16,740 nt of DNA from an uncultured Clostridia bacterium (GTDB taxonomy: Bacteria > Bacillota_A > Clostridia > TANB77 > CAG-508), in contig CALXJS010000034.1 in assembly GCA_944388685.1 (NCBI GenBank), positions 1-16,740 of the forward strand, in the 5' to 3' direction. The position numbers and the translations under genes were made by a program. How positions within the stretch are numbered: position 1 is the first letter of the stretch; every line of letters starts with the position of its first letter. A model generated the notes under the pieces. It saw nothing but the letters and a program-made list of their open reading frames with translations. It was not told where the DNA came from and did not search any database. This document shows, piece by piece, positions 6,552 through 14,502 of the stretch.

Positions 6552-7259
6552 TTGTCAGAGGCAAAATATAAAAGAGTACTATTAAAATTAAGTGGAGAAG
6601 CTTTAGCAGGAGAACAAAAGACAGGAGTAGATGCGAAAACAGTGGGAGCCATATGTGACAAAATTAAAGAAGTTGTAGACATGGGCGTACAAGTAGCTAT
6701 TGTTGTTGGTGGAGGAAACTTTTGGAGAGGAAGAAATGGACATCAAATGGAAAGAACAACAGCAGACTATATGGGAATGTTAGCAACAGCTATGAATGGG
6801 CTAGCATTGCAAGATGCATTAGAAGCAAGAGGTATTCATTCAAGAGTACAAACAGCCATTGAAATGAGAGAAATTGCAGAACCATTTATACAAAGAAAAG
6901 CAGAAAAACATTTAACAAGAGGAAGAGTTGTTATTTTTGCTTGTGGTACAGGACATCCATATTTTACAACAGATACAGCAGCAGTATTAAGAGCAACAGA
7001 AATCAAAGCAGATATCATTCTTTTAGGAAAAGCTATTGATGCGGTATATTCTGCAGATCCTAAAATTCAACCAGATGCAATCAGATTTGAAGAAATATCT
7101 TATTTAGATGTTTTAAACAAGGATTTGAAAGTAATGGATTCAACAGCAACAGCTATGTGTAGAGATAATAATATTCCGTTATTGGTATTTGGAATAGCAG
7201 ATCCAGAAAATATTGTAAAAGCAGTAAGAGGTGAAAAAATAGGAACCATTGTTTCATAA
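6552..7259 (+). CDS. pyrH: UMP kinase (uridylate kinase)
   Basis: It catalyses UMP + ATP to UDP + ADP, the step feeding all UTP and CTP synthesis, as a cytoplasmic hexamer of the amino-acid-kinase fold. Motifs are [15 protein letters not shown] at the N-terminus (phosphate binding), '[14 protein letters not shown]' (the GGGN loop), [18 protein letters not shown], and '[22 protein letters not shown]' (UMP and allosteric site). I choose TTG 6552 because AAGGAG (6537-6542) is then nine bases away and the protein begins MSEAKYKRV, as in relatives; the upstream GTG 6543 touches the ribosome site. It has 235 residues, full length. Normally followed directly by frr, here by an unknown membrane gene. 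Confidence 0.95.
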   Translation: MSEAKYKRVLLKLSGEALAGEQKTGVDAKTVGAICDKIKEVVDMGVQVAIVVGGGNFWRGRNGHQMERTTADYMGMLATAMNGLALQDALEARGIHSRVQTAIEMREIAEPFIQRKAEKHLTRGRVVIFACGTGHPYFTTDTAAVLRATEIKADIILLGKAIDAVYSADPKIQPDAIRFEEISYLDVLNKDLKVMDSTATAMCRDNNIPLLVFGIADPENIVKAVRGEKIGTIVS

Positions 7260-7359
7260 AATGGGATAAAAAGTAAATACGTTAAATTGGAATTTTTACA
7301 AAAACTAGTGGTTCAAAAGATAAACTGGAAAATTTGAAAGAAATGAAAGAGAATAAAAA

Positions 7360-8061
7360 ATGCACGAAAAAAGTTATTTTTTAGATACGAAAAGTAGCGA
7401 AAAAGAATATAAAAAGCAAAACAGAAAAGAACAGAAGAAAAAGGATTACATAACAGGTCAAATTATAAATATGTCAATTATTATTGGCATTGTACTTATC
7501 ATTTTAATATTTTTAGTATTTTTCTATAAACCCAATATAATTGACTTTCTAGAAGAAATAAAACAAACATTTACCTATGGTATGATAATCATATTAGGTA
7601 TTATTACGATTTTAATTATATGTTTTAACATACTAATAAAAGACAAAAAAATCTTAAATAATTTGCTGAAAATATTGCTATTTTTCAATATAGTCTGTTT
7701 AATCCTGTTTTTCTATATAGAAGCGATTTTGGATAATACATATAATAGCGAAGAAAACTTTGGAGAATTATATGATACAAAGATAGAGAATAAAACAGAT
7801 ACAGAATATGTGGATGTTTGGAAAACTATATTAGAACAAAAATTACAGATAAAAACAGAAAGAGAACTATTTATAGAAGAAAATATGACACAATTTCGCT
7901 ATTTCAAAATAAGAGTATATTTAATCTTTATTTTATATGTTGTCACAATGATGGCAAATACATATATGATTTCAAAAATAGATAAAAATGCTAAAGCTAG
8001 AAAAATATTGGACAGAGATGATAAGATTTTATTTAAAGATAAAAAAGGCGAGCACGAGTGA
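7360..8061 (+). CDS. Unknown four-helix membrane protein between pyrH and frr
   Basis: I do not recognise this 233-residue protein. It begins with ~35 very charged residues (KSSEKEYKKQNRKEQKKKDY), probably cytoplasmic. Hydrophobic helices follow at about 36-58 (MSIIIGIVLIILIFLVFF), 72-93 (MIIILGIITILIICFNIL), 100-122 (ILLFFNIVCLILFFYIEAIL) and 185-205 (VYLIFILYVVTMMANTYMI). Between helices 3 and 4 is an acidic ~55-residue loop (NTYNSEENFGELYDTK ...), and the C-terminus is again charged. With an even number of helices both ends are predicted inside. ATG 7360 has only a weak ribosome site (AAAGAG, 7346-7351). It splits the usual pyrH-frr pair and stops 45 bases before frr, so it is probably cotranscribed. 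Confidence 0.8.
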   Translation: MHEKSYFLDTKSSEKEYKKQNRKEQKKKDYITGQIINMSIIIGIVLIILIFLVFFYKPNIIDFLEEIKQTFTYGMIIILGIITILIICFNILIKDKKILNNLLKILLFFNIVCLILFFYIEAILDNTYNSEENFGELYDTKIENKTDTEYVDVWKTILEQKLQIKTERELFIEENMTQFRYFKIRVYLIFILYVVTMMANTYMISKIDKNAKARKILDRDDKILFKDKKGEHE

Positions 8062-8106
8062 TTGTCATACATACAAATAAAACAAAAAAGAAGAGGAGAG
8101 ATAATT

Positions 8107-8655
8107 ATGAACTATGAAGATTTAAAAGAAAGAATGGGAAAGACCATTAATAACTATGCAGAAAAATTAGCAGAAGTAAGAGCAGGAAGAGCCAACCCTG
8201 CTATACTAAATAAAATAAAAATCGACTATTATGGAACACCAACACCAATTAATCAAGTAGCTGGAATTTCTGTTCCAGAAGCTAGACTAATTGTTATTCA
8301 ACCATGGGATATGAGTGTATTAAAAGAAATTGAAAAAGCAATCTTAGCATCAGATATTGGAATTAATCCAAATAATGATGGAAAAGTCATAAGACTAGCT
8401 TTTCCTGAATTAAATGAAGAGAGAAGAAAGGAATTAGTAAAAGATATCAAGAAAATGGCAGAAGAAGCAAAAGTTGCAGTAAGAGCCATTAGAAGAGATG
8501 GGATTGAAGAGGCAAAAGCAGAGCAAAAAGAAGGTGTTTTGACAGAAGATGAATTAAAGCAAGCAGAAAATGAAATCCAAAAGATAACAGATAAACATGT
8601 TGAAGAAATCGATGAAATATTAGCCAAAAAAGAAAAAGAAATTATGAGTGTTTAG
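8107..8655 (+). CDS. frr: Ribosome recycling factor
   Basis: RRF, with EF-G, splits post-termination ribosomes. ATG 8107 follows GAGGAGAG (8093-8100); the in-frame TTG at 8062 lacks a ribosome site. Signatures are 'VRAGRANPAILNKIKIDYYGTPTPINQVA', 'LIVIQPWD', 'IGINPNNDGKVIRLAFPELNEERRKELVK', and the C-terminal helix 'VRAIRRDGIEEAK' with DELKQAENEIQKITDKHVEEID. It is 182 residues, full length for this mostly three-helix protein with a small beta domain. Confidence 0.97.
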   Translation: MNYEDLKERMGKTINNYAEKLAEVRAGRANPAILNKIKIDYYGTPTPINQVAGISVPEARLIVIQPWDMSVLKEIEKAILASDIGINPNNDGKVIRLAFPELNEERRKELVKDIKKMAEEAKVAVRAIRRDGIEEAKAEQKEGVLTEDELKQAENEIQKITDKHVEEIDEILAKKEKEIMSV

Positions 8656-8672
8656 AATCAGAAAGGTTAGAA

Positions 8673-9566
8673 GTGAAGATGGATTTTAAAGAAGAATTGA
8701 AAAAATATCAGAAAATAATTAATTGCGAGTTAGAAAAGTATCTCAGAAAAGAACAATGTCCAGAAGAAGTTTTAAACCAATCTATGGAATATAGTTTAAT
8801 GGCAGGAGGAAAGCGTCTAAGACCTATTCTAGTGCTAGCAACTTACAAGTTATTTGCTACAGATATTGAAACTTGTATGCCATTTGCAGTTGCAATTGAA
8901 ATGATACACAATTTTTCTTTAATCCATGATGATTTACCAGGAATTGATAACGACGATTTTAGACATGGTAAACCAACCAATCATAAACAATTTAATGAAG
9001 CAACAGCTATACTGGCAGGAGATGGATTGCTAAATCAAGCCTATATAGTCATTAGCGATACATTGAAAAATACGAAAAAAGAGGAATTACCTAAAAAGAT
9101 AGTTGTATTTCAGGAATTTTCAAAAGCAGTGGATAAAATGATTTCTGGCGAATTTGTGGATACAGAATTTGAAGGAAAGCCAATTTCAGAAGACTATTTA
9201 GAATATATTCATAAAAACAAAACAGGAGCATTATTAATTTTATGTGTTAGGATGGGAGCGATATTAGCTGAAAGCACTAAAGAGGATTTGGATAGATTAA
9301 CGTCTTATGCGGAAAAAATCGGATTGGCATTTCAAATTAAAGATGATATTTTATCAGAAGAAGGAAATGAAAAAATTTTAGGAAAGCCAGTAGGAAATGA
9401 TAAAAAGTTAAATAAATGTACATATGTTTCTAAATATGGCTTAGCTGAGGCAAAAGAAAAATTAGAAAAATTAACAAAAGAAGCAATAGAAGAATTAAAA
9501 CCATATGGAGAAAAAGCGGAATTCTTAATAGAATTAGCAAACTACATAGAAAAACGTAATAAATAA
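8673..9566 (+). CDS. ispA: Polyprenyl (farnesyl) diphosphate synthase
   Basis: A trans-prenyltransferase that condenses dimethylallyl/geranyl diphosphate with isopentenyl diphosphate. The first Asp-rich motif is LIHDDLPGIDNDDFRHGKPT (Mg and allylic substrate site) and the upstream GGKRLRPIL binds the homoallylic substrate. The second motif reads 'QIKDDILSEEGNEKILGKPVGND': the usual DDxxD is DDILS, so the last Asp is lost. Phe at position -5 before the first motif fits a farnesyl-length product. It has 297 residues from GTG 8673 (AAAGG 6 bases upstream); ATG 8679 is the alternative. Placed directly before uppS, it probably supplies the farnesyl diphosphate that UppS elongates. Assignment to the family is firm, product length is inferred. 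Confidence 0.92.
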   Translation: MKMDFKEELKKYQKIINCELEKYLRKEQCPEEVLNQSMEYSLMAGGKRLRPILVLATYKLFATDIETCMPFAVAIEMIHNFSLIHDDLPGIDNDDFRHGKPTNHKQFNEATAILAGDGLLNQAYIVISDTLKNTKKEELPKKIVVFQEFSKAVDKMISGEFVDTEFEGKPISEDYLEYIHKNKTGALLILCVRMGAILAESTKEDLDRLTSYAEKIGLAFQIKDDILSEEGNEKILGKPVGNDKKLNKCTYVSKYGLAEAKEKLEKLTKEAIEELKPYGEKAEFLIELANYIEKRNK

Positions 9567-9581
9567 GAGGGAGAATAAAAT

Positions 9582-10292
9582 ATGTTTGATAAAAATCATA
9601 TGCCAAGACATATTGCCATTATCATGGATGGAAACAGAAGATGGGCAAAGGCACAAGGGAAAAATGCAAGCTTTGGGCATAAAGAAGGTGCTAAAACATT
9701 AGAAAAAATTGTTCGCTATGCCAATAAAATTGGATTAGAATATATAACAGTTTATGCATTCTCTACAGAAAATTGGAAAAGGGCAGAAGATGAAGTAAAA
9801 GCCCTAATGATGTTATTACAGAATTATTTAGACGATTATGCTAAACGAGCAGATACAGAAAATATACGTGTAAAAATATTAGGCGATATTACGGCTTTAT
9901 CACAAGGAATGCAAAAAAGTATTCAAAATTGTATGGAAAGAACAAAAAATAATACAGGGGTTACATTTAATATTGCTTTAAATTATGGTGGAAGAGATGA
10001 AATTATAAAAGCAATTAAACAAATCGCAAAAGAAGTGAAAGATGGAAAAATCAATATAGATGACATTTCAGAAGAAATGGTTTCAGATAATCTATATACA
10101 AAAGGTGAACCAGACCCAGATTTGTTAATTAGAACAAGTGGAGAGTTGAGATTAAGTAATTTCTTACCATGGCAATTGGTATATAGTGAATTTTTATTTA
10201 TCGATAAAAATTGGCCAGATTTTTCAGAAGAAGATTTAGATAATGCCATTATAGAATATCAAAAAAGAACTAGAAAATTTGGAGCAAATTAA
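9582..10292 (+). CDS. uppS: Undecaprenyl diphosphate synthase (cis-prenyltransferase)
   Basis: It adds eight isopentenyl units to farnesyl diphosphate, making the C55 carrier used for peptidoglycan and wall polymers. Motifs are 'HIAIIMDGNRRWAKAQG' (catalytic Asp in MDGN and the following Arg pair), GHKEGAKTLEKIVRY, 'TVYAFSTENWKRAEDEV', 'NIALNYGGRDEI' and 'PDPDLLIRTSGELRLSNFLPWQLVYSE' (isopentenyl and Mg binding). ATG 9582 has GAGGGAG at 9567-9573. It has 236 residues, complete, and starts 15 bases after the ispA stop, so the two are almost certainly translated from one mRNA. Confidence 0.96.
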   Translation: MFDKNHMPRHIAIIMDGNRRWAKAQGKNASFGHKEGAKTLEKIVRYANKIGLEYITVYAFSTENWKRAEDEVKALMMLLQNYLDDYAKRADTENIRVKILGDITALSQGMQKSIQNCMERTKNNTGVTFNIALNYGGRDEIIKAIKQIAKEVKDGKINIDDISEEMVSDNLYTKGEPDPDLLIRTSGELRLSNFLPWQLVYSEFLFIDKNWPDFSEEDLDNAIIEYQKRTRKFGAN

Positions 10293-10316
10293 AAAAGAAA
10301 AGAAGAGGAGTTTGAT

Positions 10317-11120
10317 ATGGATATAAAAAGAATCACATCAGGATTATTAGGATTTCCACTAGTTGTAATCGTATTAATCATTGGAAATGTATATGTAGTA
10401 GATGTTGCTTTAACAATCATTGCCATATTAGCAATGGATGAATATTTTAATGCAATTTCAAAAATCGCAAAACCAGTTAGGTGGCTAGGATATCTTAGTT
10501 GTGTGAGTATAGCACTAATACATATTATCCCAGAAACCTATTTAGTAACAGCTTCTATATTAACAATTCCACTATTATTATTAATATTATTTATACAAGT
10601 AATTGTAACAGAAATGAAAACAAGTTTTAAAGATATTGCGTATACACTTTTTGGAATTCTATATGTTGTCATGCTACTTATGTTTTTTGCAAAAATCAAT
10701 GGAATGGAAAATGGTAATATTCTTATCTGGTATGCTATATTTGCCGCATGGGGAACAGATGTATTTGCTTATTTCATAGGAAAATACTTCGGAAAACATA
10801 AATTTAGTAAAATCAGTCCTAACAAATCAATAGAGGGATGTATAGCAGGAACCATTGGGGGTATAATTATTATGTTAGCCTACACATATATTGCAAATAC
10901 TTTCTGGGGAATGGGATATTCTTATGTAGCTATTACTATTATTGGTTTTATATTAAGTTTAATTGGTCAAGTAGGAGACTTTGCAGCTTCTAGTATTAAA
11001 CGATATGTAGATATAAAAGATTATAGTAACTTAATTCCAGGGCATGGAGGTATGCTAGACAGAATAGATAGTTTGATATTTTTAGCACCATTTGCCTATG
11101 TATTATTTATGTTTATTTAA
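10317..11120 (+). CDS. cdsA: Phosphatidate cytidylyltransferase (CDP-diglyceride synthase)
   Basis: It converts phosphatidate + CTP to CDP-diacylglycerol, the branch point of phospholipid synthesis, in the membrane. The 267-residue protein is mostly hydrophobic with about seven to eight helices. The C-terminal family signature is complete: 'SSIKRYVDIKDYSNLIPGHGGMLDRIDS', containing the K-R-x4-K-D pattern, HGG and the DR-D pair that bind Mg and CTP. Upstream 'AAWGTDVFAYFIGKYFGKHK' and 'ISPNKSIEGCIAGTIGG' are also characteristic. The start ATG 10317 follows GAAGAGGAG (10301-10309). In many Bacillota dxr follows; here the next gene is rseP, 84 bases away. Confidence 0.96.
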   Translation: MDIKRITSGLLGFPLVVIVLIIGNVYVVDVALTIIAILAMDEYFNAISKIAKPVRWLGYLSCVSIALIHIIPETYLVTASILTIPLLLLILFIQVIVTEMKTSFKDIAYTLFGILYVVMLLMFFAKINGMENGNILIWYAIFAAWGTDVFAYFIGKYFGKHKFSKISPNKSIEGCIAGTIGGIIIMLAYTYIANTFWGMGYSYVAITIIGFILSLIGQVGDFAASSIKRYVDIKDYSNLIPGHGGMLDRIDSLIFLAPFAYVLFMFI

Positions 11121-11204
11121 CTATTATAGGAAAAATATGCATAGAGTCAAGATAGAAACCGATTTTTCTTATATAATAAAAAACAAATTTACAAGGAGGA
11201 AAAT

Positions 11205-12456
11205 TTGATAACTTTTATTATAACTGCCATAAAAATAGTCATATTATTAGGATTTTTGATTATTATACATGAACTTGGTCACTTTATAGTGGCCAAACTT
11301 TGTAAGGTTAAGGTAAATGAATTTTCAATTGGTTTTGGACCAGGTATTTGGAATAAACAAGGAAAAGAAACAAAATATTCATTAAGAGCAATTCCATTGC
11401 GGTGGATATGTTAGTATGGAGGGAGAAGATGAAGCATCAGAAGATGTTAGGTCATTTTCTAAAGCCAGTATTCCTAAAAGGATTGCTATATGTGCAGCAG
11501 GAGCAATTGTCAATATTTTGTTTGCAATTATTGTATATTTTATTCTTATAGCAACATCAGGCGTATACATTTCTAATGAAATAGATTCTACCATGCCTGG
11601 ATATGCAGCAGAACAAGCAGGAATTCAAAATGGAGATAAAATTATAGAGATAAACGGCCAAACTGTCGACAACAAATATGATTTAGATAACATTATGGAA
11701 CAAACAACTGGAGAAGAAATTACAGTAAAAGTCGATAGAAATGGAGAAATCTTAGAATTAAAAATGATACCTACAGAAGTACAGTCAAAAGTAACAGGAA
11801 TGTACCTAGATGAAAAATGCCAAGTTATCATGGTATCAAAAGGAAGTAGTGCTGAAAGACAAGGAATACAAGCAAATGACGTTATCACAAAAATTAATAA
11901 CGAAGAAACCAATGGGGATACCAATAAAATTGTAGAAGTATTACAACAACAAGGAGTAGGAACTATCTTATTAACAATTCAAAGAGGAAATGCAGAAATA
12001 AATGTAGAATTTACACCAGATTATGTATCAGCATATTATTTAGGTGTGAATATGAAAATGGCACCAGATACTTTTGGAAATAGATGTTTTTATGGATTAG
12101 TGGAAACAAAAGAATTTATTTTTTCTATTGTAGATAATATAAAACAGCTATTCACTGGAAGAATAGGGGTAGAACAAATGACAGGACCAATTGGAATCGG
12201 AGAAATGGTATCACAAACAAACGGAATCAGAGAATTTATCTATTTAATGGCATTAATCTCTATATCATTAGGGGTAACAAATCTATTACCAATTCCAGCT
12301 TTAGACGGAGGAAAAATTTTAATTTTAATAATAGAAGCCATTAGAAGAAAACCAATGAAGCAAGAAAATGAAATTAGTATACAATTATTAGGATTTTCCG
12401 TACTAATTGCATTATCTATCTATGTTTCTTATAATGATATTTTACGATTATTTTAA
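11205..12456 (+). CDS. rseP: RIP site-2 metalloprotease RseP, interrupted by a +1 frameshift at codon 66
   Basis: This intramembrane zinc protease cleaves membrane-spanning anti-sigma factors and signal-peptide remnants. TTG 11205 has AAGGAGG five bases upstream. The first frame (to TAG 11412-11414) gives 'FLIIIHELGHFIVAKLCKV', with the HExxH zinc motif in helix 1, and ends ...SLRAIPLRWIC. Skipping c11400 restores IPLGGYVSMEGEDE, the conserved 'PLGGYV' motif, and the frame then runs to 12456 (about 416 residues). That part holds the second helix, two PDZ-like domains (GYAAEQAGIQNGDKIIEING; GSSAERQGIQANDVITKINN), 'GPIGIGEMV', and 'NLLPIPALDGG', whose Asp is the third zinc ligand. Every catalytic element is intact, so the gene otherwise looks functional. 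The frameshift is mutation, sequence error or recoding. Confidence 0.88.
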
Positions 12457-12460
12457 TACA

Positions 12461-12611
12461 AAAAAGTTGCCAAAGGGGACGGACTATTTTTGCAATTTTA
12501 CACAAAAAATTTTAAAACCAAAAGAAAGTTTATAATATTTTATATTTTTTCTTTTGGTTTTTTATTTGTAAAAAAATTGCCCCAATAGCCCGTCCCCTTT
12601 GGCAACTTTTT
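12461..12611. mobile_element. MITE-like element B: palindromic element after rseP, also a bidirectional terminator
   Basis: Arms 12461-12482 and 12590-12611 are perfect 22-bp inverted repeats (AAAAAGTTGCCAAAGGGGAC ...). The pairing continues imperfectly through 12502 and 12568. In the centre, AAAACCAAAAGAAA (12514-12527) pairs with TTTCTTTTGGTTTT (12548-12561) and is followed by Ts. The arm motif CCAAAGGGGACGGAC closely matches CCAAAAGGGACAGAC inside the arms of element A, so both belong to one family. It begins five bases after the rseP stop and can end that transcript. Confidence 0.7.
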
Positions 12612-12651
12612 AACCTTTTTTGTGCTAAAAAGAAAATAGAAAAACAATTTG

Positions 12652-12680
12652 TTGACTAAAAATAAAGCAAATGTTATAAT
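12652..12680 (+). promoter_or_regulatory. Promoter of the Ig/cadherin-like surface gene
   Basis: TTGACT (12652-12657) and TATAAT (12675-12680) are separated by 17 bases. The predicted start near 12687 leaves an untranslated leader of about 138 bases. Confidence 0.85.
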
Positions 12681-12787
12681 GAGGATGTCAAAAAATATAT
12701 AAAAATGTAACCAATAGTATATATAATTGGTTTAGCAAAAGAAAATGAAAAAAGTTGCTTTTAAATAGAAAGATAAAGGCAAACCAG

Positions 12788-12819
12788 AAAGCTTTTAGAA
12801 AGCTTTGAAACAAAGGAGG
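12788..12819 (+). promoter_or_regulatory. Two mutually exclusive hairpins over the ribosome site of the gene at 12825
   Basis: AAAGCTTT (12788-12795) pairs with AAAGCTTT (12799-12806) around loop TAG. Alternatively CTTTG (12803-12807) pairs with CAAAG (12811-12815) and covers the first half of the ribosome site AAAGGAGG (12812-12819). The two share 12803-12806, so the first would free the ribosome site and the second would mask it. Both are short, and regulation is inferred. Confidence 0.4.
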
Positions 12820-12824
12820 AGAAT

Positions 12825-14237
12825 ATGAAAACAGAAGTAAAAAAAGTAATAAGTATAATAATATGTTTAGTAATGTTAATTGCAATGGCACCGAAATCAT
12901 TGGCAGAGGGAAAATTAGTAATAGCCTTTTCGGAATCAACAGTAGAAGTTGGAGATACAGTAACTGTTACAGTAACTGGAGATGGATTATCTGGTAATGT
13001 GAATTTAAGTGTATCAGGAGATGCAACCTTATCGCAAGATAGTGTTTCTGTAAATAATGGTTCAGCAAGTGTAACTGCTACAATTAATGGAGAAGGTTCT
13101 ATAAGAATTACAGCAACAGCAGAAAATATGACAGATACATCTACATCAGAAGCATATACAGGAGCAACAGGCGGAACAATTACAGCAGTTAATAATTCAA
13201 CACAAACTTCAAATACAAATACAGAAAAAGAAAGTAATGCCAATTTAAGTAATTTGGGAATAAGACCAAATGACTTTTCAGGATTTAGTCCTAGTAAATT
13301 GACATATGATGTGACAGTTCCTGAGGATGTAGATAGTGTGGAAGTATATGCAACAGCACAAGATACAGGAGCAACTATTTCGGGAATAGGAGATCAAACA
13401 CTAGAATATGGAGTAAATGCATTAAATGTTGTCGTAACAGCAGAGGATGGAACTGTAAAAACATATACAATTAATGTAACAAGAGAAGGTGGAGAAGAAA
13501 ATACAGAGGAAAATACAGAAGTGGCAAATGGTTTATCTAATATAAAGATAGGTGATTTAGAATTAAATCCTTCTTTTGCAACGAATGTATATGAATACAC
13601 TGTTAAATATATTGGAGAAGATACTTCATTAAATATAGAAACAGTTGCAACAGATCCAAGTTATACTGTAGAGATTTTAGGAAACGAAGAATTGAAAGAA
13701 GGAGAAAATACAATTACAATTTTAGTTTCAGATAGTGAAGGAAATAATATTGCTACATACCAAGTAACAGTTAATAAATCACTTGTTGATGAAGAAGCAT
13801 TAGCAAAACAAGAGCAAGAAAAACAACAGGAAGAACAAAAAAGAATGTTAATTATTGCAGGAGGAATTATAGCAATTATTTTAATAATTGTTATTGTAAT
13901 AGTTATAAAGCGTAGAAGAGATAGAGCCTATGCAGAAGAGTTCTCTGGAATTCCATTTTCAGGAATGAATGACGATTCAGAAGATTATTATGATGATTAT
14001 ACTCATGAAAATGAATTTGAAAACGAAAATGATATAGATAATAATGAAGAAGAATTTGTAGAAGAAAATAGTGAAGACATAACAGAAGTAGAAAATAATC
14101 ATATAGATAATAACGAACAGGAAGAAAAGGAAAAAGTAAAAAGAGAATTTTTAAATGGCTATAATTCTCAAAATGATACATATTTTGAAGAAGAAACACC
14201 TAGAAGAGGAAGAAAAAAAGGCAAAAGATTTAAATAG
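12825..14237 (+). CDS. Cell-surface membrane protein with Ig-like and cadherin-like beta-sandwich domains
   Basis: A 470-residue single-pass membrane protein of unknown exact function. Residues 1-27 are a Sec signal peptide (VISIIICLVMLIAMAPKSLA, cleavage before EGK). Residues ~30-105 form a bacterial Ig-like strand-rich domain (VEVGDTVTVTVTGDGLSGNV). After a Ser/Thr/Asn linker come two cadherin-like beta-sandwich modules at ~139-225 and ~236-322, each with the hallmark start 'LSNLGI...SP.L.YDV.V' or 'LSNIKI...NPSFATNVYEYTV' and end 'TYTINVTRE' or 'TYQVTVNKS'. A glutamine/glutamate-rich segment leads to one transmembrane helix (~341-363) and a ~107-residue cytoplasmic tail that is highly acidic and ends in a basic cluster (PRRGRKKGKRFK). 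The start has AAAGGAGG and its own promoter. Next to a glucosaminidase, it probably acts in wall or envelope interaction. Confidence 0.85.
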   Translation: MKTEVKKVISIIICLVMLIAMAPKSLAEGKLVIAFSESTVEVGDTVTVTVTGDGLSGNVNLSVSGDATLSQDSVSVNNGSASVTATINGEGSIRITATAENMTDTSTSEAYTGATGGTITAVNNSTQTSNTNTEKESNANLSNLGIRPNDFSGFSPSKLTYDVTVPEDVDSVEVYATAQDTGATISGIGDQTLEYGVNALNVVVTAEDGTVKTYTINVTREGGEENTEENTEVANGLSNIKIGDLELNPSFATNVYEYTVKYIGEDTSLNIETVATDPSYTVEILGNEELKEGENTITILVSDSEGNNIATYQVTVNKSLVDEEALAKQEQEKQQEEQKRMLIIAGGIIAIILIIVIVIVIKRRRDRAYAEEFSGIPFSGMNDDSEDYYDDYTHENEFENENDIDNNEEEFVEENSEDITEVENNHIDNNEQEEKEKVKREFLNGYNSQNDTYFEEETPRRGRKKGKRFK

Positions 14238-14253
14238 GAAATGGTACAAAATG

Positions 14254-14291
14254 AAAATAAACTATACATATAACCATTATAGTTTATTTTT
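14254..14291 (+). terminator. Terminator after the Ig/cadherin-like gene
   Basis: AAAATAAACTATA (14254-14266) pairs perfectly with TATAGTTTATTTT (14278-14290) around an 11-base loop, with the T-run forming the end of the stem. It lies 16 bases after the stop codon. Confidence 0.75.
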
Positions 14292-14339
14292 AAAAGAAAA
14301 TCCTAAACTTTTTATAGAACATAAAAATTGAGATATTAT

Positions 14340-14446
14340 TACAGTTCAGTGTACAAATCCTGAGAGGACATATATTATATTTTAAGTGTGTTGGGATAGC
14401 GAAAAATATAATATATGTCCTCTCAGGATCTGTATATTAAACTGTA
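14340..14446. mobile_element. MITE-like element C: ~44-bp imperfect inverted repeats
   Basis: Arms 14340-14383 and 14403-14446 pair with only two mismatches and two G-T wobbles; the inner 27 pairs (ATCCTGAGAGGACATATATT and onward) are perfect. The ends read TACAGTT and AACTGTA, so a TA target is possible. The inner right arm contains AAATATAATATATGTC, identical over 16 bases to the centre of element A (6365-6380). No coding capacity. Confidence 0.65.
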
Positions 14447-14465
14447 TTAATTTTAAAAAAATTCA

Positions 14466-14495
14466 TTGAAAAATGAAATAAAAGTATGTTATAAT
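14466..14495 (+). promoter_or_regulatory. Promoter of the glucosaminidase gene, placed for a leaderless mRNA
   Basis: TTGAAA (14466-14471), an 18-base spacer and TATAAT (14490-14495), with TG one base upstream of the -10 (extended -10). The expected transcription start is 14501-14503, which coincides with the ATG at 14503. Confidence 0.75.
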
Positions 14496-14502
14496 AAAAA
14501 AC

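Noticed and set aside
12772..12819. GGCAAACC in the leader of the surface gene, resembling the start of a c-di-GMP-I riboswitch
   Set aside because: The required second core element (GACGCAAAGC-type) and the paired stems are missing; the resemblance is limited to eight bases.
12761..13243. 160-residue minus-strand frame within the surface gene
   Set aside because: It is antisense to a well-supported gene with signal peptide and domains, has no ribosome site, and reflects codon bias.
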